From assembly GCA_020073465.1 (NCBI GenBank), contig JAIQFC010000005.1, forward strand, positions 186,001 to 250,000: DNA of 64,000 nt, in the 5' to 3' direction. The stretch comes from Terriglobia bacterium (GTDB lineage Bacteria > Acidobacteriota > Terriglobia > Terriglobales > Acidobacteriaceae). Of this stretch, positions 41,302-50,562 are shown piece after piece. Each line of letters begins with the position of its first letter. Position 1 is the first letter of the stretch. The position numbers and the translations under genes were made by a program. The notes under the pieces were generated by a model. The model ran no database searches. It saw nothing but the letters and a program-made list of their open reading frames with translations, and was not told where the DNA came from.

Positions 41302-43746
41302 TCACTTCTCGTACAACAGCACGCCCTCCGCCTTCTCCGCATCGACAGGCCGGTAGAACAGCTTGTTGTCCTCGAGGAAGACCTCAATAAACGCCGGACG
41401 CGTAGTGATCGTGCCCTGAATCAGCGCCTCCGACAGCGGGTCTTCAATATATTTCTGCAACGCCCGCCGCAGCGGACGCGCGCCGTAATTGCGGTCGGTC
41501 AGCGTCTGGTTCAGGATCCACTTCTTGGCATCGTCGGCCACCGTGACCGTGATCGCCTTCTGCGCCAGGTTCGTGTTGAGCTGGTTAACCATCAACTCCA
41601 GAATCTGGATCAGGTCGCCCTCGCCCAGGGCGCTGAACAGAATGATTTCGTCCAGCCGGTTCAGGAACTCGGGATTGAAGGTGCGCTTGACCTCGTTCTT
41701 GACGAGCTCTTCCACCTTCTCCGCGATGGCGTCTTCCTTGGTCGACTGGAAGCCCAGCCCTTCGCGCTTTTGCAGGTGCCGCGCCCCGATGTTCGACGTC
41801 ATGATGATGATGGTGTTCTTGAAGTCGACCGTGTTGCCCAACCCGTCGGTCAGCTGGCCGTCTTCAAACACCTGCAGCAGGATGTTGAACACATCCGGAT
41901 GCGCCTTCTCGATTTCGTCGAGCAGCACCACGGAGTAGGGCGCCCGCTTCACGCGCTCGGTAAGCTGGCCACCCTCTTCGTAGCCCACGTATCCCGGAGG
42001 CGAGCCGATCAGCTTCGACACCGAATGCTTCTCCATGAATTCCGACATGTCGAAGCGAACTAAAGCCTTCTCCGTGCCGAACATGAACTGAGCCAGCGTG
42101 CGCGCAACTTCCGTCTTGCCGACGCCGGTGGGCCCCAGGAACAGGAACGACCCAATCGGCCGGTTCGGATTCTTCAACCCCGCGCGCGACCGCCGGATCG
42201 CGCGAGCCAGCGCGCTGATCGATTTATCCTGCGAGATGATGCGCTTGTGCAGTTCTTCCTCGATGCGCAGCAGCTTCTGCGTTTCTTCTTCTTTAATCGA
42301 GGTGATGGGAACGCCAGTCCAGCGCGATACCACGTCCTCGATGTCCTCCCGACCGACTACGCCGGTGGAGGATTCATCGAGGTGGTATTTCTCGCGAAGG
42401 GCGCGCAGGTTCTCGCGCTCTTTGCGTTCTTCGTCCGAGTAGAAGCGCGCCTTCTCGAACTCGTGGTTCGCGATGGCGTTCTCCATACGGTGGACGATGA
42501 ACTTGATCCGCTTCTGGACTTCCGTGATCTCTTCCGGCAGCGAAGTCTGGCGCAGCTTCACGCGCGCCCCGGCTTCGTCCACCAGGTCGATGGCCTTGTC
42601 CGGCAGGAACCGATCCGGAATGTAGCGGTTCGAATGCGAGACCGCGAAGTTGAGGGCGTCGTCGGTATAAGTGACGGCATGGAACTTTTCGTAGCGGTCC
42701 TTGATGCCGAACAGAATCTTGATCGCGTCCACCTCGTTCGGCGGTGGAACCTTGACCGCCTGGAAGCGCCGCTCCAGCGACCGGTCTTTCTCGATCGACT
42801 TGCGATACTCGCCCGGAGTGGTTGCCCCGATGCACTGAATCTCGCCCCGCGACAAAGCCGGTTTCAAAATGTTGGCCGCGTCCAGCGAACCCTCAGCCGA
42901 GCCTGCGCCCACCAAGGTATGCAACTCGTCGATGAAGATGATGGAATTCTGCGACTCCATCAGTTCCTTCATGATCGTTTTGAGACGCTCTTCAAACTGC
43001 CCGCGATATTTCGTCCCGGCGACGATCAGCGAAAGGTCCAGCGCCAGAATCCGCTTGTCGGCCAGGAATGAAGGAACCTCGCCGTCGGCAATCCGCTGCG
43101 CCAGCCCTTCGACGATCGCAGTTTTCCCTACTCCCGGCTCGCCGATGAGCACCGGATTATTCTTCGTACGCCGGCACAGAATCTGGATGACGCGGTCTAC
43201 TTCTCCCTCGCGCCCGACTAAAGGATCAAGCTGGCTGTCCATCGCCGCCTGGGTCAGGTCGCGCGAAAACTCGCTGAGCAGCGAAGACTCCCGCTGCCGT
43301 TGCGGCTGCGCCTTCTCCTGGCTGCTGCGCGCCAATTCCTCGCGAATCGTCGACAAACGCAACCCGCGCTCATGCAGGATCTCGGCCGCGAAGCACTTTT
43401 CTTCTCTCAATAACCCCAACAACAAATGTTCTGTCCCAATGTGCCGGTGCGAAAGCCGCTCCGCCTCCTCGGCCGCATAGGCCAGGACCCGCTTGCATTC
43501 ATTGCTCAAAGGTAGATCAACTGAGGTCGAGACTTTCTCCCGGATGGTGGTGTGCCCCTCGATCTGTTTGCGGATGGATTCGACCGAAGCGTGGGAGCGC
43601 AGGAACCGGTTGGTCAGGGCCTTGTCTTCGCGCAGAAGTCCCAGAAGCAGGTGCTCAGTCTCAATATAAGGAGACCCGAACTGGCTGGCTTCGTAGCGCG
43701 CAAAAAAGATGACGCGCCTGGCTTTCTCCGTATAGCGTTCGAACAT
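41302..43746 (-). CDS. clpC: ATP-dependent Clp protease ATPase subunit ClpC
   Basis: An 814-residue class I Clp/HSP100 unfoldase. Two N-terminal Clp_N repeats ([25 protein letters not shown] and [26 protein letters not shown]) precede AAA domain 1 ([30 protein letters not shown]), a middle coiled-coil/UVR region, and AAA domain 2 ([31 protein letters not shown]). The GLGF loop near the end of domain 2 ([10 protein letters not shown]) is the ClpP-docking motif. It unfolds substrates, with adaptor help in some bacteria, for ClpP degradation. No mcsAB or ctsR genes are adjacent. Confidence 0.96.
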   Translation of the reverse strand: MFERYTEKARRVIFFARYEASQFGSPYIETEHLLLGLLREDKALTNRFLRSHASVESIRKQIEGHTTIREKVSTSVDLPLSNECKRVLAYAAEEAERLSHRHIGTEHLLLGLLREEKCFAAEILHERGLRLSTIREELARSSQEKAQPQRQRESSLLSEFSRDLTQAAMDSQLDPLVGREGEVDRVIQILCRRTKNNPVLIGEPGVGKTAIVEGLAQRIADGEVPSFLADKRILALDLSLIVAGTKYRGQFEERLKTIMKELMESQNSIIFIDELHTLVGAGSAEGSLDAANILKPALSRGEIQCIGATTPGEYRKSIEKDRSLERRFQAVKVPPPNEVDAIKILFGIKDRYEKFHAVTYTDDALNFAVSHSNRYIPDRFLPDKAIDLVDEAGARVKLRQTSLPEEITEVQKRIKFIVHRMENAIANHEFEKARFYSDEERKERENLRALREKYHLDESSTGVVGREDIEDVVSRWTGVPITSIKEEETQKLLRIEEELHKRIISQDKSISALARAIRRSRAGLKNPNRPIGSFLFLGPTGVGKTEVARTLAQFMFGTEKALVRFDMSEFMEKHSVSKLIGSPPGYVGYEEGGQLTERVKRAPYSVVLLDEIEKAHPDVFNILLQVFEDGQLTDGLGNTVDFKNTIIIMTSNIGARHLQKREGLGFQSTKEDAIAEKVEELVKNEVKRTFNPEFLNRLDEIILFSALGEGDLIQILELMVNQLNTNLAQKAITVTVADDAKKWILNQTLTDRNYGARPLRRALQKYIEDPLSEALIQGTITTRPAFIEVFLEDNKLFYRPVDAEKAEGVLLYEK

Positions 43747-44013
43747 AATGCCCTTTCCCTTGACCTTCCCGGTCGAGAAAGACTACTCAGTCCCGTTCGA
43801 CCCCACCGAAAACCCTGAATCCCGGACGACCGTTAACCTTACCTATTATCCTCATTATGCAAGCAAAGGGCCACCCCACCCAAGTGCCGCATCGTGGCTG
43901 AAACCCCGTTCGTCACGTTACCGAGGGAACTATTGCTTCCTCCTCGGTCCGCCGGTTCGGCCACTTTTCTGCATTTTCTCTCACTAATCGTGCCCTTTGC
44001 TGCGCCAAATCCC

Positions 44014-44727
44014 TCAGGCCGGCAGCGACTCCGGGGCAATCTCCTCCATGCGACCTCGCTGCAGCCGCAGCACACGATGGCAGCGGCGCGCGAATGACAA
44101 ATTGTGCGTAGCAATGAGGGAGGTGAGCTGGTGCTCGCGATGTAGTCGCGCTATCAATGCGAAAACCGATTCCGCTGTCTGTCCGTCGAGGTCCCCAGTG
44201 GGCTCATCTGCCAGCAACAGCTTCGGCTTGGTGATGAGCGCCCGGGCCAGAGCCACCCGCTGCTGCTCCCCGCCCGAAAGCTCTCCCGAGCGGTGATGCG
44301 CGCGCTGCTCCAGTCCGACCTCGCGCAGCCAGCGTGAAGCTTCTGGCTCCGCCTGCTGCCACGTCTGCTCCCGCAGAAGCAACGGCATGGCAACGTTTTC
44401 TGCCGCCGTAAATTCTGGCAGCAGGTAGTGAAACTGCCAAACGAAGCCCGTTTCCCGGTTGCGAAACGCAGCGGCCTCGTCCTGCGACAACGAACTCAAC
44501 TGCAAGTTGGCGCAGTATACGTCACCCGCGGAAGCGCGATCAAGAGTGCTCAGGATGTGTAACAAGGTACTCTTGCCCGCTCCCGACTCACCCACGATGG
44601 CGAGCATCTCTCCTCGCCTCACTTCAAACGATAAATTCTCAAAGAGCACCAGGTCCGATTCGCCGGACCGGAACACCTTCTTCAATCCAACCACCCGAAG
44701 TAGCGATTCTTGTTCCATTAGATGCAA
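44014..44727 (-). CDS. lolD: Lipoprotein-releasing ABC transporter ATP-binding protein
   Basis: A 237-residue ABC ATPase of the MacB/LolD class. Walker A is GESGAGKST, the signature is LSGGEQQRVALARAL and Walker B is LLLADEPTGDLDG, all intact; the D-loop and switch His (LIATHN) follow. With a LolC/E permease upstream (45052-46461, same strand) it should power release of lipoproteins from the inner membrane. The start may be ATG 44727 or the in-frame ATG at 44718. It is separated from lolC by an unusually long gap of ~325 bases. Confidence 0.92.
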   Translation of the reverse strand: MHLMEQESLLRVVGLKKVFRSGESDLVLFENLSFEVRRGEMLAIVGESGAGKSTLLHILSTLDRASAGDVYCANLQLSSLSQDEAAAFRNRETGFVWQFHYLLPEFTAAENVAMPLLLREQTWQQAEPEASRWLREVGLEQRAHHRSGELSGGEQQRVALARALITKPKLLLADEPTGDLDGQTAESVFALIARLHREHQLTSLIATHNLSFARRCHRVLRLQRGRMEEIAPESLPA

Positions 44728-45051
44728 TGCGCTTCCGTTTCGTTCCAGCGGCTGCAGCGCGGTCCCCGCAGAACTACAGTCCGGCCAGTACCTGCATGCA
44801 CTTGCGAACTAAAATCGCATCGCGGACCCGACTCTTGGTCTGGCTCCGGGATGCCGAAAACTGTACACCCGTCCTCCAGAGCGGAGATGTGACGCAGGTC
44901 ACCACCGCTCCTTGTCCACAATCCTGCAACCAACCCCCGCCCCCCGCAAGTCGCCAAAATCAGGGAGCATCCGTGGTGCCGAGGAAATAGCACCCCTGCC
45001 GATCTCGACGTGGTTACTGGCAACTGGCGACTGGGTACTGGCAACTGTTTC
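44728..45051. other. Gap between lolC and lolD
   Basis: 324 bases. It contains a tandem phrase (ACTGGCAACTG, twice, near 45016-45048) known as a common acidobacterial repeat style. I see no gene and no repeat hairpins of the other families. The gap splits what is normally a tight lolCD operon, hinting at a past insertion. Confidence 0.45.
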
Positions 45052-46461
45052 CTATTCATATCGCAGCGCCTCCGCCGGCAGAATCCGCGACGCCGACCAC
45101 GACGGATACAGCGTCGCCACAAACGACACTCCCACCGCCACCAGCGCCACCAGCGCCCCGTCGATCGCGCGCGGAGCAAACGGAACGTAATCAATGGAAT
45201 AGACCTCGGGCGAGAGCGAAATCATGTGATAGTGCCCGCCCGCATAGGACAGCGCATAGCCCAGCACCAGCCCGATCCCCGTCCCGACAAGTCCGATCAG
45301 CACCCCCTGCGCGATGAACACGTTCCGTACCTGGCTCTGGCGCGTACCCATCGACATCAGTACCGCGATGTCCTTGGTCTTCTCCATCACCAGCATGATC
45401 AGCGAGATCAGAATGTTGAGCGCCGCCACGAACACGATCAGCCCAATCGTGATGAACGTCACCACACGCTCCAGCCGCAAAGCTCGGAACAGAGCCTTGT
45501 TCTGCTCCATCCAGTTGGTCGCCATGAACCCCTTGCCCGCCGCGCCTTCCAGATCGTGCGAGATGACATCTGCACGGTAGATGTCGTCCACCTTGAACTC
45601 CATCACCGAGATCAGATCGCCCAGCCCAAACAGCCGCTGCGCATCCGACAACCGCGTGAATGCCCACCCGGAGTCGTAATCGAAGAATCCAGAGTTGAAG
45701 ATCCCCACCACACGAAACCGGTTGTACTTCGGCACCATCCCAAACGGCGTCAACTCCCCCTGCGGAGAAGTGACCAGTACGACATCCCCAACGCTGGCCC
45801 CAAGGTTCTCCGCCATGTCCTTCCCCAAGACGATCGGCGACATAGCCGCCACCCGCGCGTGCACTCCCGCGAGCGAGTCAGGAGATTGATCGGCTTCTGT
45901 AGCTGTTGCTTGTGTGGGGCGGACACTCTTGTCCGCCGCCTTTGACTCTGGTCTTGACTCTGCCTGGGTTGTCTTGTGGGGGCGGGTCTCAGACCCGCCC
46001 ATGCCGGGTTGAAAACCCGGCTCGCTGTTGGTCGAATCCTCAAGCCCCTCCGCCGACCCCTGCTTCACCGAATTCAGCAAATCCCCCACCCGCCGCTCAT
46101 ACTTCGGAATCATCCCCTTGAGCACGGCCCCCCGCGCCCGCGGCCCCCGCGAGATCAGCACCTGCTCAAAGATCGCCGGAGCCGCCGCCACTACATGCGG
46201 CTGCTTCGACAAGCGGTCCATCAGGGCAGGCCAGTCCTTGATCCCATCATCCGCAATGCGCTGCAAGCTGATATGCGAGGTCGACCCCAGCAGCCGCTGC
46301 TGCAAGTCCTGCCGAAACCCGTTGTTGATGGCCAGCGCGACGACGAGCGAAGCCACCCCCGCCGCCACCCCGGCGATGGAAATCCCCGTGATGATCCCAA
46401 TAAACGCCTGCCTGCGTTTGGCGCGCAGGTAACGAGTCGCGATGAAGAGTTCGAAGCGCAT
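45052..46461 (-). CDS. lolC: Lipoprotein-releasing ABC transporter permease LolC/E, with repeat-derived insertion
   Basis: 469 residues, some 55-65 longer than usual LolC/LolE. An N-terminal helix (AFIGIITGISIAGVAAGVASLVVALA) and three C-terminal helices (VTFITIGLIVFVAALNILISLIMLV, GVLIGLVGTGIGLVLGYAL, GALVALVAVGVSFVATLYPSWSA) frame the periplasmic MacB-PCD/FtsX domain. The excess lies around residues 130-205, in the periplasmic domain (SVKQGSAEGLEDSTNSEPGF...). This stretch is encoded by bases 45918-46021, where three repeat hairpins were recognised. The reading frame stays open. It should form a complex with LolD (44014-44727). Confidence 0.9.
   Translation of the reverse strand: MRFELFIATRYLRAKRRQAFIGIITGISIAGVAAGVASLVVALAINNGFRQDLQQRLLGSTSHISLQRIADDGIKDWPALMDRLSKQPHVVAAAPAIFEQVLISRGPRARGAVLKGMIPKYERRVGDLLNSVKQGSAEGLEDSTNSEPGFQPGMGGSETRPHKTTQAESRPESKAADKSVRPTQATATEADQSPDSLAGVHARVAAMSPIVLGKDMAENLGASVGDVVLVTSPQGELTPFGMVPKYNRFRVVGIFNSGFFDYDSGWAFTRLSDAQRLFGLGDLISVMEFKVDDIYRADVISHDLEGAAGKGFMATNWMEQNKALFRALRLERVVTFITIGLIVFVAALNILISLIMLVMEKTKDIAVLMSMGTRQSQVRNVFIAQGVLIGLVGTGIGLVLGYALSYAGGHYHMISLSPEVYSIDYVPFAPRAIDGALVALVAVGVSFVATLYPSWSASRILPAEALRYE
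45918..46021. repeat. Three repeat hairpins inside the lolC reading frame
   Basis: GGCGGACA-CTCT-TGTCCGCC (45918-45937), GGGCGGGTCT-C-AGACCCGCCC (45980-46000) and GCCGGGTT-GAA-AACCCGGC (46003-46021). The first hairpin and ~20 flanking bases (TGTGTGGGGC before, TTTGACTCTG after) match the intergenic element at 49841-49870 almost base for base. The element is therefore a dispersed repeat sitting in coding sequence. Confidence 0.85.
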
Positions 46462-46617
46462 GAAGAAGCTTTCAGTCTGTCAGCTATCAGCCTTCAGCCA
46501 CGACTACGGATTATACGGTGCATGCCGCGATGGACAGTACAGCGACAGGAAGAGTTACTCGCGAACGCTCCAGCACGGCGTAGAGGAGAGAGCTTGATCG
46601 GATTGTCCGATGCCGGG

Positions 46618-47412
46618 CTAAGAGCGTGTCAGTTCTTGCAGAACGCCATGCGCTGCCGGATGGTCATCGTCGACATTCGCTCGTTGCAACAACTTTCGAG
46701 CGGTCGGGATTGACGCTCTCACGCCCTTACCTTCAAGATACGCAATCCCGAGATAGAAGAAAGCCTCGTCCCTACCAGCTTCGCAGATGTTCTTTCCCTT
46801 GGTTGCTTTGCGAAAACAGCGAACTGCGGCGATGGGGTTCTTCCGGACGCCCTTCCCCCAATAGTAGTGAATCCCGAGCTGAATGAGGGCATCGTCGTCA
46901 CCTAAGGCGACGCTCATTCGAAACTATTGAACGGCCTTTCTGAAATTGCCGTTTTGCCTGTGCGCTATCGCGATATTGCTGGCAGCGCATCTCTCTCCTG
47001 CACGGAAAGCCCTTCCTAGCCAAACCAGAGCTTCACGGCGATTTTTGTCGGTGCGTTCCCTGTTCCCTAGTAGAACACCCAAGTTGTTTTGAGCGGATGC
47101 GCAACCGTGCTCTGCGGCTCGTCGGAGCCATTCCGCAGCTTTCCGCGCCGAGCGCCTAACGAGAATTTTCCCCTTCTTGTCTTTGCATCCGTCCTCAAAG
47201 CGCCCTGCAACCCCCCATTCAGCTTCGGGGTTTCCTTGCTTGGCCCTAGCCAGCAAGTCTTCCCATTCGGCGACAGACATTCTGAATGGATATGCAGGAG
47301 ATTCGCAGTCTGCTCTGGGCAACTTCCAAGGGAATCTGGAATCAATGACCATATGAGTTCGGTTAAAGTCACCGTCTCGCGCACTTTCAGTTCGGAGGTT
47401 TTGCCGTTCCAA
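46618..47412 (-). pseudogene. Sel1-repeat protein interrupted by an in-frame amber codon
   Basis: Two frames, 46924-47412 (162 codons) and 46618-46917 (99 codons), lie in the same phase, separated only by TAG at 46924-46926 and the codons TTT CGA. Joined, they read ...NFRKAVQ-stop-FRMSVALGDDDALIQLGIHYYWGKGV, which is an uninterrupted Sel1-like repeat. Sel1 repeats usually have W at the stop position (A-x-x-WFRxxA), so TGG to TAG is the likely change. Other repeats are AEWLRRAAEHGCASAQNNLGVLLG and FFYLGIAYLEGKGV. Such solenoids bind partner proteins. Either the gene is dead, or the amber codon is read through, or the reading has an error. Confidence 0.8.
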
Positions 47413-47567
47413 ATTGTCTCACGTACACTCCGCCGCGCGCATCATCGGGCTTGTCCACGTAGTTGGCGTTATCTCGCCATTCCACTCACTGAGCGGGCTG
47501 TAGCTGCAATCGCCCAGCTGCCGTCAATCGTCAACGCCTTCCCCGCCAGACGCGCTACACTCACCTC

Positions 47568-47969
47568 ATGCCTTCTTCCTTCCGGATCGCCTGCATCAGT
47601 TTGTTGCTGGTCGCGCTCCTGCTGCTGCCCGGGTGCAACTCGCTGAATCCCCTCTGCGGAAGCGCCCGCCCCGCGCCGGTCCTCAGTTCGATCTCCCCGG
47701 CAACCATGGCCTTTTCACAGCTGCCCCCCAGCTTCGTCCTCACGGCAACCGGCAGCCATTTCGTTTCCTCCTCCGTTGTGGTCTTCAATGGCGCCACCCT
47801 CGCCACCACCGTGAACAGCAGTTCCCAGCTCACGGTCACCATTACATCCGACATGATCCCCGCTCTTGGAAGCTTCAATGTCGAAGTCCAGACGCCCGCT
47901 GGCAATTCCGGCTATCTCGGATGCTCGAGCGGCGGCACCAGTAGCCAGCAAGTCCTGACCGTCAACTGA
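47568..47969 (+). CDS. Lipoprotein with IPT/TIG-like domain
   Basis: 133 residues. A lipoprotein signal with lipobox LLLPGC (Cys22-23 region) is followed by one Ig-like IPT/TIG domain: PVLSSISPATMAFSQLPPSFVLTATGSHFVSSSVVVFNGATLATTVNSSSQLTVTI-type strands ending FNVEVQTPAGNSG. Two C-terminal cysteines could pair. It should be attached to a membrane and face the periplasm or surface. The role is unknown; in Acidobacteriota such single-domain proteins are frequent. Confidence 0.8.
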   Translation: MPSSFRIACISLLLVALLLLPGCNSLNPLCGSARPAPVLSSISPATMAFSQLPPSFVLTATGSHFVSSSVVVFNGATLATTVNSSSQLTVTITSDMIPALGSFNVEVQTPAGNSGYLGCSSGGTSSQQVLTVN

Positions 47970-48112
47970 CTCCCTGCGGTGTGACGTAGATCACTTTCCA
48001 GGTGCAAGTTGTCGCCTTAAACTCGTTCATCCGAAGTGCGGCTGCGGGCGCAGCTGTTCGCGGTCGCCACATAGATTAGCCGCTCAAGGTTACACGCGGC
48101 GGGAGAGAAGAA

Positions 48113-48457
48113 ATGATTCGGAAAATCAGCATCGGCATCGCACTGATCGTCGTCCTCACCGCCTCCGCTCTGTCCAAGAACAATTCCAGCAGGATTGGGG
48201 ACGACTACGCCAGGGCAGCGCTGCGCGCCATCATCTATACCAATCAGAGTGGGATCACGGCGCAGCGCATCTCCATCCTGGTGGATGAGGCCGACGTGGA
48301 AGCCAGCACTCCTGCGGAAAAGGCCTCGCTGAAGGAAATCAACCGCATCCTGGGCGTCTGGATCAGTAGACCTAGTAACGATCACCAGCCCTGCTACCAG
48401 GCTCTCAAAGCCAACCTCAAGGCTCGTAACGGCGTCACACCCGAGGCATGCAGGTAA
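48113..48457 (+). CDS. Small secreted protein of unknown function
   Basis: 114 residues. A signal peptide (ISIGIALIVVLTASALSK) precedes a mostly helical region with DDYARAALRAIIYTN, VDEADVEASTPAEKASLKEINRIL and two cysteines near the C-terminus (HQPCYQ, PEACR). No domain recognised. The start at 48113 has a GGGAGAG site upstream. It is a lone gene. Confidence 0.65.
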   Translation: MIRKISIGIALIVVLTASALSKNNSSRIGDDYARAALRAIIYTNQSGITAQRISILVDEADVEASTPAEKASLKEINRILGVWISRPSNDHQPCYQALKANLKARNGVTPEACR

Positions 48458-48642
48458 AATCGCCCGGGGGTTTGCCTTCGATTGATCCCGTTGTCGGCTC
48501 GAGAGGGCGAAAATGATCGGCCAACTGGACACCCTCCGCGCATCGCTGGAGTGTTGGTTCTGAGTGCTATCGTTTGTTAACAACAGTATGATTGTTTCTG
48601 AGATTTCTCCGACGCCTGAGACTTTGAGAAAGGACTAAACAG

Positions 48643-49107
48643 GTGAGGTCGTTAAGGCGGTTTCAACCGGGACTATCTAGCTTGCTCGTTGCTGGCTTCC
48701 TCGTCCTAGGGCAGGCCGTATGGGCTCAGGAAAAATCCGCGTCTGGATTGATCGCACTGTTAGCGAACCGAGAGAGGTTTGATGGCAAGCAGGTGACCCT
48801 CATCGGGTATCTAGTGCTCGATCATCAGAAGAAACATGCCGCTACGGCTTTCCTGTTTCTTCATGAGGAAGATGCGAAAAATCTGTTGCCGAATGCGGTG
48901 GAAGTGGTCCCAAGTGAGCAGATGCTGCGAGATGAGGAGAAGATCAATGGAATGTACGTCATGATGACGGGAATCGTACGCCTTGTCCCAACTCCAAAGG
49001 GGTCTTACGGAATAGTCATCAAAGATGTTCGAGGTTGCCAGGTCTGGTCTGATCCGCGACGACCCCTCATGTCGTCAGGCGAAGTTCGAGTCCCGGACAA
49101 GAAGTAA
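48643..49107 (+). CDS. Secreted protein, possible OB-fold/NLPC-like domain
   Basis: 154 residues. A signal peptide (LLVAGFLVLGQAVWAQ) is followed by FDGKQVTLIGYLVLDHQ, AATAFLFLHEEDAKN, NGMYVMMTGIVRLVPTPKGSYGIVIKDVRG, a strand pattern like a small OB-fold. The family is not recognised. It probably acts in the periplasm. The start is GTG at 48643, the first in-frame start with a nearby GAAAGGA site. Confidence 0.6.
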   Translation: MRSLRRFQPGLSSLLVAGFLVLGQAVWAQEKSASGLIALLANRERFDGKQVTLIGYLVLDHQKKHAATAFLFLHEEDAKNLLPNAVEVVPSEQMLRDEEKINGMYVMMTGIVRLVPTPKGSYGIVIKDVRGCQVWSDPRRPLMSSGEVRVPDKK

Positions 49108-49205
49108 GGCCAGAGATCAGTTGGCGTAACATCGCGACAACACAACCAATTTCTCGGGCCAGCACCCGTCAGATAGTCCAACACCCGGAATGACGCTGAC
49201 CTCTT

Positions 49206-49790
49206 CTAGCCACCCAGCCTCGGCAGCACTGTCGGCACTCGCTTGCGATACGCGGCGTACTCCTCCCCAAACCTCTTCTCCAACTCCGCATCCTCCATCC
49301 GAATCATCACCGCGCCGGTCGCGACCGCCAGCGCCGTCAGCAGCCAGCACACCACCAGCCCTGTCCCAATGCTCCAGGCCAGCATCTCGCAGAGATGCCC
49401 CAGGTACACCGGATGCCGCACGTGCGCCCGAATGCCCGTTGTCACCAGCCGCTGCTCGCGATGGTCCGGAAAAACTTCCGGCAATCCGCCCAGTTGCGCC
49501 CAACTGAAATGCGCCCCAGATCGCAAATAGAGAGAGATGCCCGCGGCAAAAAGCAGCCCCGCAGGAATCCAACTCCACACTGTCGAATAGAGCGCCACGG
49601 ATCGCCAGTGTCCCGTAATAGCGCCGATCCCCACCCACATCACGATCCACGCCGGCACGAGCACGCGGAACGGCGAGCGGGAACGTTCCCGCCAACGATG
49701 GGCCTGCGGATGGATCATCAGCCAGAACAGCGGGATGGTCGAATACACCACGCACGCAATCCACGCCAAGTTTCGCACCACCAGCAGCAT
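49206..49790 (-). CDS. Isoprenylcysteine carboxyl methyltransferase-like membrane protein
   Basis: 194 residues with about five membrane helices. The C-terminal ICMT/PEMT signature is present: ARVRHPVYLGHLCEMLAW-like HVRHPVYLGHLCEML, then MIRMEDAELEKRFGEEYAAYRKRVPTVLP-type residues (Arg-His-Pro, Glu-Glu-Tyr, Arg-Val-Pro). Bacterial members methylate lipids or small membrane-bound acceptors with S-adenosylmethionine. The acceptor is unknown. It is a lone gene. Confidence 0.88.
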   Translation of the reverse strand: MLLVVRNLAWIACVVYSTIPLFWLMIHPQAHRWRERSRSPFRVLVPAWIVMWVGIGAITGHWRSVALYSTVWSWIPAGLLFAAGISLYLRSGAHFSWAQLGGLPEVFPDHREQRLVTTGIRAHVRHPVYLGHLCEMLAWSIGTGLVVCWLLTALAVATGAVMIRMEDAELEKRFGEEYAAYRKRVPTVLPRLGG

Positions 49791-50562
49791 GCACCGATTC
49801 TAGCCTGCTGCCTTCGCGCACGTCGTTTGAGATGCGGCACGTGTGGGGCGGACACTCCTGTCCGCCGCTTTTGACTCTGACCTTGAACCCGGCGGTTGGG
49901 CAACACTTTCTCCTTATCTGCAAAGAAGAAATCAAGTGCGAAAGCGTCGGACAAGAGTGTCCGACCCACACGAGCACCCCCTTTTCGCTTCGCTCCTCGG
50001 AATGACAAGAGAAGGACAAGACAAGGAGGCATGGCCAGAAGCGGGCATGGCCTCTCCCCGGCATTTTCCACAGAAAATTCGCGCCGTTGTGACATCTGAC
50101 CTTGTCGTCCACAGCCGTGCTCCCTTTAATCTGGGAATGTAGGTGCCGGATGCACAGCCGCGCGGTCCTAGGAAACCCCCGGCCCCCGCAACCTCCCCAC
50201 GTGAGTGAGGGACAGTGGGGCATCTGACTCAAGGCGCTTCAGATCGGCTACCCTGGTTAGCCCGGGGCTGGCGCCTGTTGTTGGAGGTGATCACTTCCAA
50301 GCTAACGATTAAACAAGGGAGAGCAGCCAGAAAAGCTGCAAAGAGCATGTCAGGAATCTGCTGACGAAATCAAAGAGGAAACAGAAGCAATAGGAATGAT
50401 GAAAACGCATCGCCGCCAGCCACTCGAATTCGCACAGCAGTCCTCGACAGCCCTCCACCCCACACCCTTCCCGATACTTTTCCGCCCGTCCATGTTCCTT
50501 CGAATGTCCTCCCCCACGTACGCCCTATACCCGAATCCACTCAGGGCTGCGATAATGTAAAA
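49791..50562. other. Long intergenic region upstream of the SulP gene
   Basis: 772 bases, no gene recognised. The left third is the inverted-repeat element at 49841-49975. The middle has GC-rich text without motif. Near 50310-50360 a small stem (GCAGC...GCTGC) and a TCAG...CTGA stem stand before the SulP start. These could form an RNA leader, but match no riboswitch consensus I know. Confidence 0.5.
49841..49975. repeat. BIME-like pair of inverted repeat modules
   Basis: The module GTGTGGGGCGGACACTCCTG...CCGCC (hairpin 49847-49866) is followed ~80 bases later by the same module in reverse orientation (GTCGGACAAGAGTGTCCGAC, then CCACACGAG, 49949-49978). The first module with its TTTGACTCTG flank also sits inside lolC. 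Pairs of inverted REP modules are the form known as BIMEs in other bacteria. Confidence 0.8.

Noticed and set aside
50300-50400. Stem-loops before the SulP gene considered as a riboswitch
   Set aside because: They match no consensus that I know (including fluoride, c-di-AMP and SAM types); the stems are short and could be chance.
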